Part shown: positions 35,594-45,089 of the stretch, piece by piece | Layout: each line of letters begins with the position of its first letter | Position numbering within the stretch: position 1 is the stretch's first letter | Source: Micromonospora sp. WMMD1120 | GTDB taxonomy: Bacteria > Actinomycetota > Actinomycetes > Mycobacteriales > Micromonosporaceae | NCBI RefSeq assembly: GCF_029626235.1 | Contig: NZ_JARUBO010000005.1 | Span: 1,892,501-1,956,500, forward strand | Reading direction: 5' to 3' | DNA: 64,000 nucleotides | Translations under genes and position numbers: made by a program | Notes under the pieces: generated by a model | Told to the model about the DNA's origin: nothing | Database searches by the model: none | Seen by the model: only the letters and a program-made list of their open reading frames with translations

Positions 35594-36901
35594 CTACGCA
35601 TTCCGGCCCACCGGCTCCTTGGCCCCTCGCTCGGCGATCTCCTGAGCCGCCTCGAAGTAGCTCGTGGCACCCCGCGACCCGGGATCGTAGGTCATCACCG
35701 ACTGGCCGTAGCTCGGCGCCTCGGAGACCCGCACGTTGCGGGGGATGACCGCCTGGAGAACCTTGTCGCCGAAGTGGTTACGGACGTCCTGCTCGACGGC
35801 GTCGGCCAGTCGGGTCCGGCGGTCGTACATCGTCAGCAGGATCGTCGAGACATCGAGCTTCGGGTTGAGGTGCTGGCGTACGAGGTTGATGTTGTTGATC
35901 AACTGGTTGAGGCCCTCCAGCGCGTAGTACTCGCACTGGATCGGGATCAGCACCTCCTGCGCGGCGACCAGCGCGTTGACGGTGAGCAGACCGAGCGAGG
36001 GTGGGCAGTCGATGAAGACGTAGTCGAACTCGCCCGGGTAGGCGGCGATGGCACGGTCCAGACGCGACTCGCGCGCCACCACCGACACCAGCTCGATCTC
36101 GGCACCCGCCAGGTCGATGGTCGCGGGTACGCACCAGAGGTTGGGGATGCCCTCGACGGCCTGTGCCACCTCCACCAACGGCATGCTGTTGATGAGGCAG
36201 TCGTAGACATCGGGCACGCCGGTGTGGTGCGGAACGTTGAGCCCGGTCGAGGCGTTGCCCTGCGGGTCGAGATCCACCACGAGCACCCGGTTGCCGTGCA
36301 GGGCGAGCGCCACCGCGAGGTTCACGGTGGTCGTGGTCTTACCGACGCCGCCCTTCTGGTTGGCGACGCACATGACCCGGGTCCGGTCCGGCCGAGGCAT
36401 GGTCACCTCGCCACTGGGGTTCAGGATCTGCACGGCGCGCATCGCCTCCATTGCCAACGGTGGGTCATCCTCGTCACGTGGCGAGGTTTCACGTGAAACG
36501 TACGTGGGGTCGGCCGCCACGGCGGCCAACGACTCGGTCGACGCGACCGGCTCGTCAACGATCATCGGTGCGGCGTCCCGGACGGCGGACGCAGTGGGTT
36601 GGTGGGGAACCGCCGACTCGAAACGCACAGCGGCGGCGGTGTTGCGGCGCCAGGAGGCCGGTCGCACCTCGGGCGCGTTCGCCGGATGACTCGGCCCTTC
36701 CGCCGCTCGCCGACCGCTCGTCGAGCCGGGATGGGGCGACGGGTCCGGCAGTTGGCCATGGACTGCCGGCGGTTCGCTGTCAGTGGATCGGCTCGATGGG
36801 CCGGCCGCGCCCGGCGACCAACTCGGGTAGTCGGTTTCACGTGAAACGGGATCGCCCGACCCGGTCACGTGTGGATCGTCGTACCTGCCGTCGTCATGCA
36901 C
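35594..36901 (-). CDS. parA: Chromosome-partitioning ATPase ParA
   Basis: The 435-residue protein has an ATPase core from about residue 170, beginning MCVANQKGGVGKTTTTVNLA (deviant Walker A), then VLVVDLDPQGNAST and FIDCPPSLGLLTVNAL. The first 165 residues form a Pro/Ser/Asp-rich extension that is unusually long. Two parS sites lie inside the extension and translate to VSRET each time. GTG at 36901 has AGGGA upstream; a start near residue 155 is an alternative, which would leave the parS sites outside the protein. It provides ATP-driven gradients for origin segregation. Confidence 0.95.
   Translation of the reverse strand: MHDDGRYDDPHVTGSGDPVSRETDYPSWSPGAAGPSSRSTDSEPPAVHGQLPDPSPHPGSTSGRRAAEGPSHPANAPEVRPASWRRNTAAAVRFESAVPHQPTASAVRDAAPMIVDEPVASTESLAAVAADPTYVSRETSPRDEDDPPLAMEAMRAVQILNPSGEVTMPRPDRTRVMCVANQKGGVGKTTTTVNLAVALALHGNRVLVVDLDPQGNASTGLNVPHHTGVPDVYDCLINSMPLVEVAQAVEGIPNLWCVPATIDLAGAEIELVSVVARESRLDRAIAAYPGEFDYVFIDCPPSLGLLTVNALVAAQEVLIPIQCEYYALEGLNQLINNINLVRQHLNPKLDVSTILLTMYDRRTRLADAVEQDVRNHFGDKVLQAVIPRNVRVSEAPSYGQSVMTYDPGSRGATSYFEAAQEIAERGAKEPVGRNA
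36486..36499. promoter_or_regulatory. parS site 4, inside parA
   Basis: GTTTCACGTGAAAC lies within the 5' part of the parA reading frame and encodes VSRET. Confidence 0.9.
36834..36847. promoter_or_regulatory. parS site 5, inside parA
   Basis: GTTTCACGTGAAAC lies 54 bases inside the parA frame, again encoding VSRET. If translation really starts later, the site is in the 5' leader and could let ParB repress parA-parB. Confidence 0.9.
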
Positions 36902-37157
36902 CTGTCATCCCTGCCCGCTTCGGATGGTCGGTCCGCGCCCCGGTCACCTCGGCCGCACTCGCGCCCGCGTCCCGGAGCGTGCGGCCCTCGGGAGCGGTCG
37001 GAGACCCGCGACGTCCGTCACCCGCTCCACACTATCGACGCGCGGTCAGCCTACGGCGGACGGGCGTTACCGGTCCACGTCGGGTTCTCATCCCCTCGTC
37101 CATCCGTACCGGTACAACGAGGCAACCCGCCGCCCGGAAGTCCGATGACGGGAGGCG
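36902..37157. other. Gap between parA and rsmG
   Basis: A 256-bp GC-rich gap. I see no gene. It likely contains the parA promoter, but no clear motif stands out. Confidence 0.3.
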
Positions 37158-37988
37158 TCAGCCTCGGCGGGAGCGGCCACTCCGGGAGCGCTTCTTCGCT
37201 GCCGGGCGTGCGGGACCCACCATCCGTTCACGCACGATCTCGACGACAGTGGTGGGCGGGTCGATCACCCCGACACCGCAGAGGCGCACCGCCGGTTGCC
37301 CACCACCGAGTCGCGCCACCACGTCGGCATGCTCCGCGATCTCGGCCTCCGCGGACGATCCCTTGAGCGCCAGCAGACGTCCGCCGCGAACCGCGAGCGG
37401 AAGACACCAGCCGGCCAGTCGGTCCAGCGGCGCCACCGCGCGCGCGGTCACCACGTCGCCGCTGATCGGCTCCCGCCCGGTCGACCCGCTGGCCGCCTCG
37501 TCGGCGCGACCGCGGAACACCCGCACCGACCTCGCCAGGCCGAGTCGCTCGACGACCTCGATCAGGAACGACGTCCGGCGGGCGAGCGGCTCGATCAGGG
37601 TCACTGTCAGATCGGGGCGGGCGATGGCCAGGACGAGACCGGGCAGACCCGCGCCCGAGCCGACGTCGAGCACCGTCGCGCCGGCCGGGATCAGCTCGGC
37701 GACCGCCGCGCAGTTGAGCAGGTGCCGGTCCCAGATCCGGGGCGCCTCCCGAGGACCGATCAGGCCGCGTACCACGCCGTCGGTGGCGAGCAGTTCGGCG
37801 TACGCGGCGGCCAGGTCGAGCCGGTCGCCGAAGAGGGTCAGGGCCGCCGGCGCAAGCTCGGGCGGCAGCGACGCGTCTCCCGGCGACGGTGTGGGGCGGG
37901 GGGAGTCGGCGGGCCGGACAGCGGACGGCCCGGGCGGCGTTCCGCCCGGGCCGGTCACGGCATCGGCCGTGTTGTCGTCGTGGGCCAC
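37158..37988 (-). CDS. rsmG: 16S rRNA (guanine-N7) methyltransferase RsmG
   Basis: The 276-residue enzyme methylates G527 of 16S rRNA using SAM. The SAM motif is TVLDVGSGAGLPGLVLAIARPD, followed by LIEPLARRTSFLIEVVERLGL and the VVTARAVAPLDRLAGW block. The RDRHLLN-like N-terminal segment is IWDRHLLNCAAV. A disordered N-terminal extension of about 50 residues and a basic C-terminus frame it. I chose GTG at 37988, five bases past the jag stop, in a jag-rsmG operon. Confidence 0.94.
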   Translation of the reverse strand: MAHDDNTADAVTGPGGTPPGPSAVRPADSPRPTPSPGDASLPPELAPAALTLFGDRLDLAAAYAELLATDGVVRGLIGPREAPRIWDRHLLNCAAVAELIPAGATVLDVGSGAGLPGLVLAIARPDLTVTLIEPLARRTSFLIEVVERLGLARSVRVFRGRADEAASGSTGREPISGDVVTARAVAPLDRLAGWCLPLAVRGGRLLALKGSSAEAEIAEHADVVARLGGGQPAVRLCGVGVIDPPTTVVEIVRERMVGPARPAAKKRSRSGRSRRG

Positions 37989-37992
37989 CCGG

Positions 37993-38607
37993 TCAGTCCG
38001 CCGGCCGTACGACGATGCGCCGGTTCGGCTCGACACCCTCGGACTCGCTCACCACACCGGACATGGCGTTGACGACGTCGTGCACGCACTTGCGCTCGAA
38101 CGCGGACATCGCCTCCAGCCGGACCGACTCGCCGTACTCCTTGACCTTCTCGACCGCGTTCTTGGCGACAGCGGCGAGTTCCTTACGGCGGTTGGCCCGG
38201 TAGCCACCGACGTCGAGCAGCAGGCGGCTCGGCGTGCCGGTCTGCCGGAAGACGGCGAGACGGGTCAACTCCTGCAGCGCCTCCAGGGTGGCGCCACGCT
38301 GACCGACGAGACTCTGCAACCGCTCGCCCACGACCTCGACCATCGGACGGCCGGCGGAGACCAGCTCGTCGATGTCGCCGTCGTAGTCGAGGATGTCGAG
38401 CAGGCCCTCGACGTAGTCGGCGGCGATCTCGCTCTGCCGGAACAGGTCGCTCTCGCCCACTGCCTTCTTCGTCCGGGTGCTGGCGGCGCCGGCCTCGTCG
38501 TCCGCCTCGGCGTCGTCGGCGTCGGTGTCGTCGCCGTTCACCGCGAGCGTCGCGGTCTCCTCCTCGTCCAGGGGCTGCTCGGCGCGGGGGATGCTGGTCT
38601 CGGTCAC
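37993..38607 (-). CDS. jag: Jag/KhpB RNA-binding protein (KH-R3H)
   Basis: The 204-residue protein starts at GTG with GGAGATGAG seven bases upstream. The first 70 residues are acidic (DDTDADDAEADDEAG). A KH-like domain spans about 75-150, with GRPMVEVVGERLQSLVGQRGATLEALQELTRL. The R3H motif is at the C-terminus (MSAFERKCVHDVVNAM and VEPNRRIVV). It binds RNA and lies beside yidC as usual. The open frame continues 64 codons upstream but is unconserved. Confidence 0.9.
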   Translation of the reverse strand: MTETSIPRAEQPLDEEETATLAVNGDDTDADDAEADDEAGAASTRTKKAVGESDLFRQSEIAADYVEGLLDILDYDGDIDELVSAGRPMVEVVGERLQSLVGQRGATLEALQELTRLAVFRQTGTPSRLLLDVGGYRANRRKELAAVAKNAVEKVKEYGESVRLEAMSAFERKCVHDVVNAMSGVVSESEGVEPNRRIVVRPAD

Positions 38608-38819
38608 GGTCTCATCTCCGTACTCGCTCGGCCGGACCGTCGGGTCCGACTGGTTTCCCGGGGCCGGCGGGAGGTCGCCGGTGCCCGCGGGCACGTCTGT
38701 ACGGGCAGTGTCGCCCGTGGCCGCGCGGTGCGCGGTCGGTTCCACCCCGGCGCCGGCCGTACGGCGGCTGCGCGGCGCGGAACGGGCCGCCGCGGTCACC
38801 CGGCGGCGGCCCTACCTGG
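38608..38819. other. Gap between yidC and jag
   Basis: A 212-bp spacer on the leftward operon. It has no gene support beyond an upstream-open frame of jag. Confidence 0.3.
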
Positions 38820-39806
38820 TCAGCCCTGCCGCTTCGCGGGGCGACCCTTCTTCGGGTTGTTCACCGGCTTGGCGCCCGGCTTCGGCCCGGCCACCTTGGG
38901 GGCGGCAGCCTTGACCGGCGCGGCCGGAACAGCCTTGCCGCGCCCGAACAGACCGCCGGACTTGGCGGGTTGCACAGGGTTACGAGCGGCGGCGGGGACG
39001 GCCTTCTTGGCGGTCACCGGCGGCGGGAACTTCCGGAGCACCCACTGCTGCTGGCCGAGGGTGAAGAGGTTGTTGGTGACCCAGTAGATGATCACACCGA
39101 TCGGGAAGATCGCGCCCGAGATCAGCAGCGACGCGGGGATGCCGTAGAGCATCAGGCGCTGGATCATCCGCTGCTGCGGGTCCTCGGCCCAGCCGGTCTT
39201 GAGAATCATCTGACGGCTGGTGAGGTAGGTGGTAGCGATCATGACCAGAACCAGGACACCAGCGATGATCTTGACGGTGGTGCCGTTGGCGCCGAGGCTG
39301 GCCAGCTCGTCGGCGGTGGAGCCGAACTTGCCGGCGATCGGGGCGGTGAAGAGCTTCGCCTGCGAGGCGCTCTGGAACTGGTCGACGGTCCAGCCGTACA
39401 GCGTCTTGTTCTGCTTGTCCGGGTCGAGGCGGCGCAGCACGTGGAAGAGGCCGAGGAAGACCGGGATCTGCAGGAACATCGGAAGGCAGCCCATCAGCGG
39501 GTTGGCCTTCTCCTTCCGGTACAGCTCCATCATCTCTTTCTGGAGCGTCTCCCGGTCACCCTTGTGCTTCTCCTGAAGCTCCTTGACCTTGGGCTGGAGC
39601 GCCTGCATCGCCCGCTGCGACTTGATCTGCTTGACGAAGACGGGGAACAGGATCACCCGGACGGTGACCACCAGGAAGACGATGGCCAGGATCCAGGCGA
39701 AGTTGGTGCCGATCACCGCGCCCACCGGCACCCCGATGGCGTCCCAGGCAGAGTGCCAGGTCAGCAGGATCCACGAAATCGCGTAGTAGATCCAGTCGAG
39801 ACTCAA
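38820..39806 (-). CDS. yidC: Membrane protein insertase YidC
   Basis: The 328-residue Oxa1-type insertase inserts membrane proteins with SecYEG. Segments: N-terminal [18 protein letters not shown], the cytoplasmic hairpin [26 protein letters not shown], then [27 protein letters not shown], and two later membrane helices. The C-terminal tail is basic and Pro/Ala/Lys-rich, useful for ribosome contact. There is no large periplasmic domain, as in other Gram-positives. It overlaps yidD by four bases. Confidence 0.97.
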   Translation of the reverse strand: MSLDWIYYAISWILLTWHSAWDAIGVPVGAVIGTNFAWILAIVFLVVTVRVILFPVFVKQIKSQRAMQALQPKVKELQEKHKGDRETLQKEMMELYRKEKANPLMGCLPMFLQIPVFLGLFHVLRRLDPDKQNKTLYGWTVDQFQSASQAKLFTAPIAGKFGSTADELASLGANGTTVKIIAGVLVLVMIATTYLTSRQMILKTGWAEDPQQRMIQRLMLYGIPASLLISGAIFPIGVIIYWVTNNLFTLGQQQWVLRKFPPPVTAKKAVPAAARNPVQPAKSGGLFGRGKAVPAAPVKAAAPKVAGPKPGAKPVNNPKKGRPAKRQG

Positions 39807-40099
39807 TTCGGGGCTCCAGTCACATCAGCGCGGCGGCGGCCGCCCGGCTCCGGTACCGGGTCATGTCCACCAGGGTGAAAGGGGTGGCAGCGCAACAGCC
39901 GCCGGACCGCCAGGACGGCTCCCCGGAGCGCGCCGTGCCGAACGACCGCCTCCTGGGCGTACGCACTGCACGACGGGTAGAACCGACAGCGAGCCGGCAG
40001 TGCCGGACTTATCCACCGACGGTACGCGATGATAGGCGCGATCAGCACCTTGGCACCTGTTGTCGCCGGCCGGGGGCTGGCCTGCTCCGTACCGCTCAT
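39803..40099 (-). CDS. yidD: Membrane protein insertion efficiency factor YidD
   Basis: The 98-residue protein has the DUF37 signature: [38 protein letters not shown] in successive pieces, with the Cys pair in CRFYPSCS and [13 protein letters not shown]. It aids YidC. The overlaps with yidC (below) and rnpA (above) are each four bases, indicating translational coupling. Confidence 0.95.
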   Translation of the reverse strand: MSGTEQASPRPATTGAKVLIAPIIAYRRWISPALPARCRFYPSCSAYAQEAVVRHGALRGAVLAVRRLLRCHPFHPGGHDPVPEPGGRRRADVTGAPN

Positions 40100-40512
40100 C
40101 GGGACCGCCGCTCGCGGGGCGACCGGGCGACCGCGATGGCGGCGTCCAGGTCGGCGGCGAGCCGAGGGTACGACGCCTGCGCCGCGGCGGGGAGCGCCCG
40201 CACGACGAGGGTGCTTCCGGACGGCAGACCGGCCAGCCGCTCCCGTGCCAACGCCCGCAGGCGGCGGCGGACCCGGTTCCGGGTCACCGCGTTGCCGACC
40301 GCCTTGGAGACGACGAAACCGGCGCGGGACGGCACGGACGACTGCTCCGCACTGGTGTCCCGCACCGGCTCCGGTGAGGTCGGTGTGCCGGGGTCGACGG
40401 TCGCCGGCACGGTCAGGTGCACCACGACGGCGCCACGTCCGGCCCGTCGGCCACCGCGGACCGCTGCGGCGAAGTCAGTGCTGCGCCGCAGTCGCTGCGC
40501 GGCGGCCAGCAC
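40096..40512 (-). CDS. rnpA: Ribonuclease P protein component
   Basis: The 138-residue protein has the family N-terminus [20 protein letters not shown] and the RNR motif [23 protein letters not shown]. It assists the RNase P RNA in cleaving tRNA 5' leaders. An insert of about 25 residues ([20 protein letters not shown]) is actinobacterial. GTG at 40512 is chosen over longer open frames; GGGGAC lies ten bases before. It follows rpmH by 34 bases. Confidence 0.95.
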   Translation of the reverse strand: MLAAAQRLRRSTDFAAAVRGGRRAGRGAVVVHLTVPATVDPGTPTSPEPVRDTSAEQSSVPSRAGFVVSKAVGNAVTRNRVRRRLRALARERLAGLPSGSTLVVRALPAAAQASYPRLAADLDAAIAVARSPRERRSR

Positions 40513-40546
40513 GACTGCCCACGTCCCCTGGACCGGCCCGGTCGGC

Positions 40547-40684
40547 TCAGGCCGACAGGGTGGTGCGACCCTTGGCGCGACGGCTCGAGAGGATGGCACG
40601 GCCGGCACGGGTGCGCATGCGCAGCCGGAAGCCGTGGGTCTTCGCGCGCCGGCGGTTGTTCGGCTGGTAGGTGCGCTTGCTCAC
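40547..40684 (-). CDS. rpmH: 50S ribosomal protein L34
   Basis: The 45-residue basic protein begins [19 protein letters not shown] and continues [20 protein letters not shown]. It starts at GTG. L34 is a late-assembling large-subunit protein. It leads the rpmH-rnpA-yidD-yidC operon, the usual order next to dnaA. Confidence 0.97.
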   Translation of the reverse strand: MSKRTYQPNNRRRAKTHGFRLRMRTRAGRAILSSRRAKGRTTLSA

Positions 40685-41332
40685 GTCAGGCTCTCCGTTT
40701 TCGTACGCGCCCCGCGCGACGGGATCGCCGGGGTCGTGTGGTGGTCCAGGCCACCTCGACGGTGGCCCCCGATCGGTGCTGCCCGGCGGAAGGACACCTC
40801 GGCGGTGCGGGGATGCGACCGCGGACAGCAAGCACCCATCACCCTAGCAGAGGGCGTGAAAGCAGCCGTTCCAGCCTACGCAGGGGGGCAATGACCGTCA
40901 AACACCCCGAGCGGCGGTGAACGGGACGCGCCCGAGGCCGGACGGCGGTTTTCGCTGATGCCGGCAAGGGCGCAACCGCGTCGCCGGTTGATGGCGCAGG
41001 GACAACGCTGTTACCGTGCCCGATTGCGGTTAGCGTCTTCAAGCTCCGGTCGTCGCAAGAGGCAAGAGTCGTCGCAGCGGCAAGACCGGACAAGGCAGTG
41101 AATCGTTCGGCACGGTGAACCCGCTTCAGCGCCCGTTCAGGCAGGGGGCAGGTCCCACCCGCGTCCGGCGGCGGCCCACAATCGGTCGGTACACAGGCTG
41201 TGGATAACTTGTGGATGGACCACCGGTCGACCGGCCGGGTGGGTGTTGTTCCACCCGCGAACGCGGCGGGCCCGGAACGGCCGGCTGGCAGACAGCGGCG
41301 GCCGGGAGCAGAGGCGAGGGGGTGGCACGACG
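40685..41332. other. Divergent rpmH-dnaA intergenic region
   Basis: This 648-bp gap between divergent rpmH and dnaA holds both promoters and two DnaA-box-like sites (41199-41218). No gene is seen. Confidence 0.5.
41199..41218. promoter_or_regulatory. DnaA boxes upstream of dnaA
   Basis: TGTGGATAA at 41199-41207 is a consensus box, followed at once by a similar TTGTGGATGG. They lie about 115 bases upstream of the dnaA start and fit DnaA autoregulation. Confidence 0.6.
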
Positions 41333-43153
41333 GTGGCCGGTACGACCGACCTTGCCGCAGTGTGGTTAGCGGCGACCGACGAGCTGGCCGACGAGATCAT
41401 CTCCGCCCAGCAGCGTGCCTACCTCCGGCTGACCCGGCTGCGGGCGATCGTCGAGGACACCGCGCTGCTCTCCGTCCCGGACGCGTTCACCCGCGACGTG
41501 ATCGAGTCGCGGCTGCGCCCGGCGATCACCGAGGCGCTCACCCGCCGGCTCGGCCGACCGATCCAGGTCGCGGTCACCGTCCGGGTGGCCGAGGACGCCA
41601 CCGGCCGACCCGCCGGCACCGTCTACCGCAGCGCCCCGGAGCCCGAGCCGCCCGACATCGAGGGTCCGGGCGCCGCGCCGTTCGACGACGGCCAGGGCGC
41701 TCGACCCACTGCCGAGGCGTTGATCCCCGAGCAGCCACCCGCGGGCCGTACGCCCGACCCGGTGCCGCCCCCCGCCCCGGCGGGCGCACCGCTCGTCGAC
41801 CGGCCCCGCGCCGGCCTGGTCCCGGGTAGCCGCGACGGGCAGGAGGCGTTGTTCAGCGCCGCCTTCGCCGAGCCCCTGCGGTCGCCACGACAGGGGCCGG
41901 AGCGGCGCGGTTACGACGAGCAGGCCGCCCGACTGGACCCGCCGGGCCCGGACACCCGCCCGTACGAGCCCCACTACCGGGACGACTCGTCCTCCCCCCG
42001 CGACCAGCACGTGATCCGCGCGCTGCCGCGCGACAGCGGAACGGACAGCGGCCCCGGCCGCAGCGCTGTCGACCATCGGACGGGCGCCCGGGACGACCGC
42101 CGGTTGCCCGGCGCCGACGCCGGTGGCAACCGGCTCAACCCGAAGTACATGTTCGAGACGTTCGTCATCGGCTCGTCCAACCGCTTCGCGCACGCGGCGA
42201 GCGTGGCGGTGGCGGAGTCACCGGCCAAGGCGTACAACCCGCTGTTCATCTACGGGCACTCCGGGCTGGGCAAGACCCACCTGTTGCACGCCATCGGCCA
42301 CTACGCCACGACGCTCGGCAACGCCCGCTCGGTCCGGTACGTCTCGACCGAGGAGTTCACCAACGACTTCATCAACTCGCTCCGGGACGACAAGACCAGC
42401 GCCTTCCAGCGCCGCTACCGCGACGTCGACATCCTGCTGATCGACGACATCCAGTTCCTGGAGAACCGCGAGCGCACCCAGGAGGAGTTCTTCCACACCT
42501 TCAACACCCTGCACAACGCCAACAAGCAGATCGTGATCACGTCCGACCGGTCCCCGCGTCAGCTCGCCACCCTGGAGGACCGGATGCGGACCCGGTTCGA
42601 GTGGGGGCTGCTGGCCGACATCCAGCCGCCGGACCTGGAGACCCGGATCGCGATCCTGCAGAAGAAGGCGGCGCAGGAGCGGATGTACGCCCCGCCGGAC
42701 GTGTTGGAGTTCATCGCCTCGCGGGTGTCGAACTCGATCCGGGAGCTGGAGGGGGCGCTGATCCGGGTCACCGCGTTCGCCAGCCTGACCCGGTCGACCG
42801 TCGAGCTCTCCCTGGCCGAGGAGGTGCTGCGGGACTTCATGCCCGACGGCGCCGGCCCGGAGATCAACGCCGACCAGATCATGGCTTCGACCGCCGACTA
42901 CTTCGGGGTGAGCCTGGAGGACCTGCGCGGTCAGTCGCGGTCCCGGGTGCTCGTCAACGCCCGCCAGGTGGCCATGTATCTGTGTCGGGAGCTGACCGAG
43001 CTGTCCCTGCCCCGGATCGGGCAGGCGTTCGGTGGCCGGGACCACACCACTGTCATGCACGCGGACCGCAAGATCCGTCAGCAGATGGCGGAGCGCCGTT
43101 CGCTGTACAACCAGATCGCCGAGCTGACCAACCGGATCAAGCAGAACAGCTGA
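41333..43153 (+). CDS. dnaA: Chromosomal replication initiator DnaA
   Basis: The 606-residue initiator begins at GTG with GAGGGGG upstream. Domain I is at residues 1-85. A long Pro/Asp/Arg-rich domain II (about 90-265) follows, larger than in most bacteria. The AAA+ domain has [16 protein letters not shown] (Walker A) and [18 protein letters not shown] (Walker B/sensor). Domain IV ends with the DNA-binding signature [15 protein letters not shown]. It opens oriC, located immediately downstream. The terminator is directly after its stop. Confidence 0.98.
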   Translation: MAGTTDLAAVWLAATDELADEIISAQQRAYLRLTRLRAIVEDTALLSVPDAFTRDVIESRLRPAITEALTRRLGRPIQVAVTVRVAEDATGRPAGTVYRSAPEPEPPDIEGPGAAPFDDGQGARPTAEALIPEQPPAGRTPDPVPPPAPAGAPLVDRPRAGLVPGSRDGQEALFSAAFAEPLRSPRQGPERRGYDEQAARLDPPGPDTRPYEPHYRDDSSSPRDQHVIRALPRDSGTDSGPGRSAVDHRTGARDDRRLPGADAGGNRLNPKYMFETFVIGSSNRFAHAASVAVAESPAKAYNPLFIYGHSGLGKTHLLHAIGHYATTLGNARSVRYVSTEEFTNDFINSLRDDKTSAFQRRYRDVDILLIDDIQFLENRERTQEEFFHTFNTLHNANKQIVITSDRSPRQLATLEDRMRTRFEWGLLADIQPPDLETRIAILQKKAAQERMYAPPDVLEFIASRVSNSIRELEGALIRVTAFASLTRSTVELSLAEEVLRDFMPDGAGPEINADQIMASTADYFGVSLEDLRGQSRSRVLVNARQVAMYLCRELTELSLPRIGQAFGGRDHTTVMHADRKIRQQMAERRSLYNQIAELTNRIKQNS

Positions 43154-43173
43154 CGCGTACCCGCGCAGCACCG

Positions 43174-43214
43174 GGACCGCCCGGCCGGAGTTCCGGCCGG
43201 GCGGTCCTTTTTTT
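43174..43214 (+). terminator. Intrinsic terminator of dnaA
   Basis: A perfect 15-bp GC stem (GGACCGCCCGGCCGG and complement), AGTT loop and seven T residues. It is the best intrinsic terminator in the window. Confidence 0.93.
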
Positions 43215-43286
43215 CGGCGGAGAACTGGACTCTCGACATGGTGTAGAGCACAGCATCGAGGCCGTGACCGTCACGCCACCCGCTCG

Positions 43287-43745
43287 TTGTCCACAACTCG
43301 TTATCCACCGCCGGTGGATAACTACGGTCCGTCCCGCGCCGGTTACCCACAGGCTGTGGAGAAACCCTGTGTACGACGCTGTGGACGCCTGGGGACAACC
43401 GGCAGGTTTTCCACCGACGAGCCCTCGCCTGTGTACGAGCTGTTGAAGGTTCTGGGGATGACGGCAATGGTGATCTTCACCGCGATCCACAGGCTTGGGG
43501 AGAAAGTCGGTGGATTACCGGTGGATAACCGGTGGACAACGGTGGATAACCGGTCGACGGGCCGGGGCTGTGGACACAGAAGCCGGTTGTACCCCCGGTT
43601 CTCCACAGCCAACTCACCGGTGGATAACCTGCCTGAGCTGCGCAAACCCTGCCTGTCCACAGTTTGCACAGGTGCGATGAAGACGATGAGTTATCTCTTC
43701 TAAGAGAACAAAAACCAATCATCACCGTTGGGCTTTCTGTGGATC
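43287..43745. other. oriC: Replication origin oriC
   Basis: The 762-bp dnaA-dnaN gap contains many DnaA-box-like sites in both orientations. Forward TTATCCAC-type sites include TTGTCCACA at 43287, TTATCCACC at 43301 and TTACCCACA at 43343. Reverse sites include GGTGGATAA at 43313, 43520, 43541 and 43619, TGTGGAGAA at 43355, GGTGGACAA at 43531 and TGTGGACAC at 43569; CTGTCCACA is at 43653. The last is followed by an AT-rich stretch, the likely unwinding region. The dnaA-oriC-dnaN position is canonical for actinobacteria. Confidence 0.88.
43680..43726. other. AT-rich candidate DNA unwinding element
   Basis: The stretch with GAGTTATCTCTTCTAAGAGA and AACAAAAACCAATCATCACC is far richer in A/T than its neighbours. 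It contains a TCTCTT-CTAAGAGA inverted repeat. It sits just after the last DnaA boxes and 190 bases before dnaN. Confidence 0.55.
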
Positions 43746-43915
43746 GGGCCGAACGCTGCCGGATCAGCCGGTCAGCATCGACACGATCCCCGGGGTCGGG
43801 CGCACAGCCGATACCCCCGCGCCCTAAGGTGCGATGGGTACCCGCACGGTCGGGCGGGACGGTAGGCAGCGGTCGGCATGAGAGAGTTGTCGCTGACGTC
43901 GACGCGGAGGCATTG

Positions 43916-45049
43916 ATGAAGTTCCGAGTAGAGCGCGATGCGCTCGCCGAGGCCGTGGCGTGGACCGCTAAGAGCCTGCCCAACCGGCCGTCCGTTCCGG
44001 TGCTCGCCGGGGTGATGCTCCGCGTCACCGACGGCAACCTGCGGGTCTCCGGGTTCGACTACGAGGTCTCCAGCCAGGTGACCGTCGAGGTCCAGGGTGA
44101 CGCCGACGGCGCCGCGCTCGTCTCCGGTCGGCTGCTCGCCGAGATCACCAAGGCGTTGCCGGCCAAGCCCGTCGACATCGCCGCGGTCGGCGCCCACCTC
44201 GAGCTGGTCTGCGGCAGCGCGCGGTTCACCCTGCCGACGATGCCGGTGGAGGACTACCCGGCGCTGCCCGAGATGCCACAGAGCGCCGGCACCGTGGACG
44301 CCGCCGCCTTCGCCACAGCGGTGTCCCAGGTGGCCGTCGCGGCCGGTCGCGACGAGACGCTGCCGATGATGACCGGTGTCCGGGTCGAGCTGTCCGGCGA
44401 GACGCTGTCGATGCTCGCCACCGACCGCTACCGGCTGGCCCTGCGCGAGATCCAGTGGCGGCCGGACGACCCCGAGGTGAGCATCAACGCCCTGGTGCCG
44501 GCCCGCACCCTGAACGACACCGCCAAGGCCCTCGGCCCGCTGGGTGGTGAGGTCACCCTGGCCCTCGCCCAGGGCGCCGCGGGTGAGGGGATGGTCGGCC
44601 TCGCCGGCGGCACCCGACGCACCACCAGTCGACTGCTGGACGGCGCCAACTACCCGCCGGTGCGCTCGCTCTTCCCCGCCACCCACAACGCCGAGGCCCG
44701 GGTGGCGGTCAGCACGCTGATCGAGGTGGTCAAGCGGGTCGCGTTGGTCGCCGAGCGGACCACCCCGGTGCTGCTCAGCTTCAGCGCCGACGGCCTGGTG
44801 GTCGAGGCCGGAGGCTCCGAGGAGGCCCGAGCCAGCGAGGCCATGGAGGCCACCTTCACCGGAGACGCGCTGACCATCGGCTTCAACCCGCAGTACCTGA
44901 TCGACGGTCTGGCCAACCTGGGGTCCCAGACGGCCGTGCTGTCGTTCGTTGACGCGTTCAAGCCCGCGGTGATCTCACCCGCTGGTGAGGATGGAGAGGT
45001 GATTCCGGGGTACCGGTACCTCATCATGCCGATCCGCGTCTCGCGCTGA
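43916..45049 (+). CDS. dnaN: DNA polymerase III beta clamp
   Basis: The 377-residue sliding clamp begins MKFRVERDALAEAVAWTAKSL. Three clamp folds follow with LPNRPSVPVLAGV, VDYEVSS-like, DRYRLALREI and a C-terminal VISPAGEDGEVIPGYRYLIMPIRV. GGAGG sits five bases upstream of ATG at 43916. The clamp tethers polymerase to DNA. It follows oriC directly. Confidence 0.97.
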   Translation: MKFRVERDALAEAVAWTAKSLPNRPSVPVLAGVMLRVTDGNLRVSGFDYEVSSQVTVEVQGDADGAALVSGRLLAEITKALPAKPVDIAAVGAHLELVCGSARFTLPTMPVEDYPALPEMPQSAGTVDAAAFATAVSQVAVAAGRDETLPMMTGVRVELSGETLSMLATDRYRLALREIQWRPDDPEVSINALVPARTLNDTAKALGPLGGEVTLALAQGAAGEGMVGLAGGTRRTTSRLLDGANYPPVRSLFPATHNAEARVAVSTLIEVVKRVALVAERTTPVLLSFSADGLVVEAGGSEEARASEAMEATFTGDALTIGFNPQYLIDGLANLGSQTAVLSFVDAFKPAVISPAGEDGEVIPGYRYLIMPIRVSR

Positions 45050-45089
45050 TCGCGCCAAGCAACACCCAGATCCACGGAGGTAGAAACAC

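Noticed and set aside
34430..36496. 688-residue plus-strand frame over parB and parA
   Set aside because: Antisense to conserved genes; no motifs of its own.
36451..39087. 878-residue plus-strand frame across rsmG and jag
   Set aside because: It covers recognised genes on the other strand and translates to Arg/Ala/Pro-rich filler.
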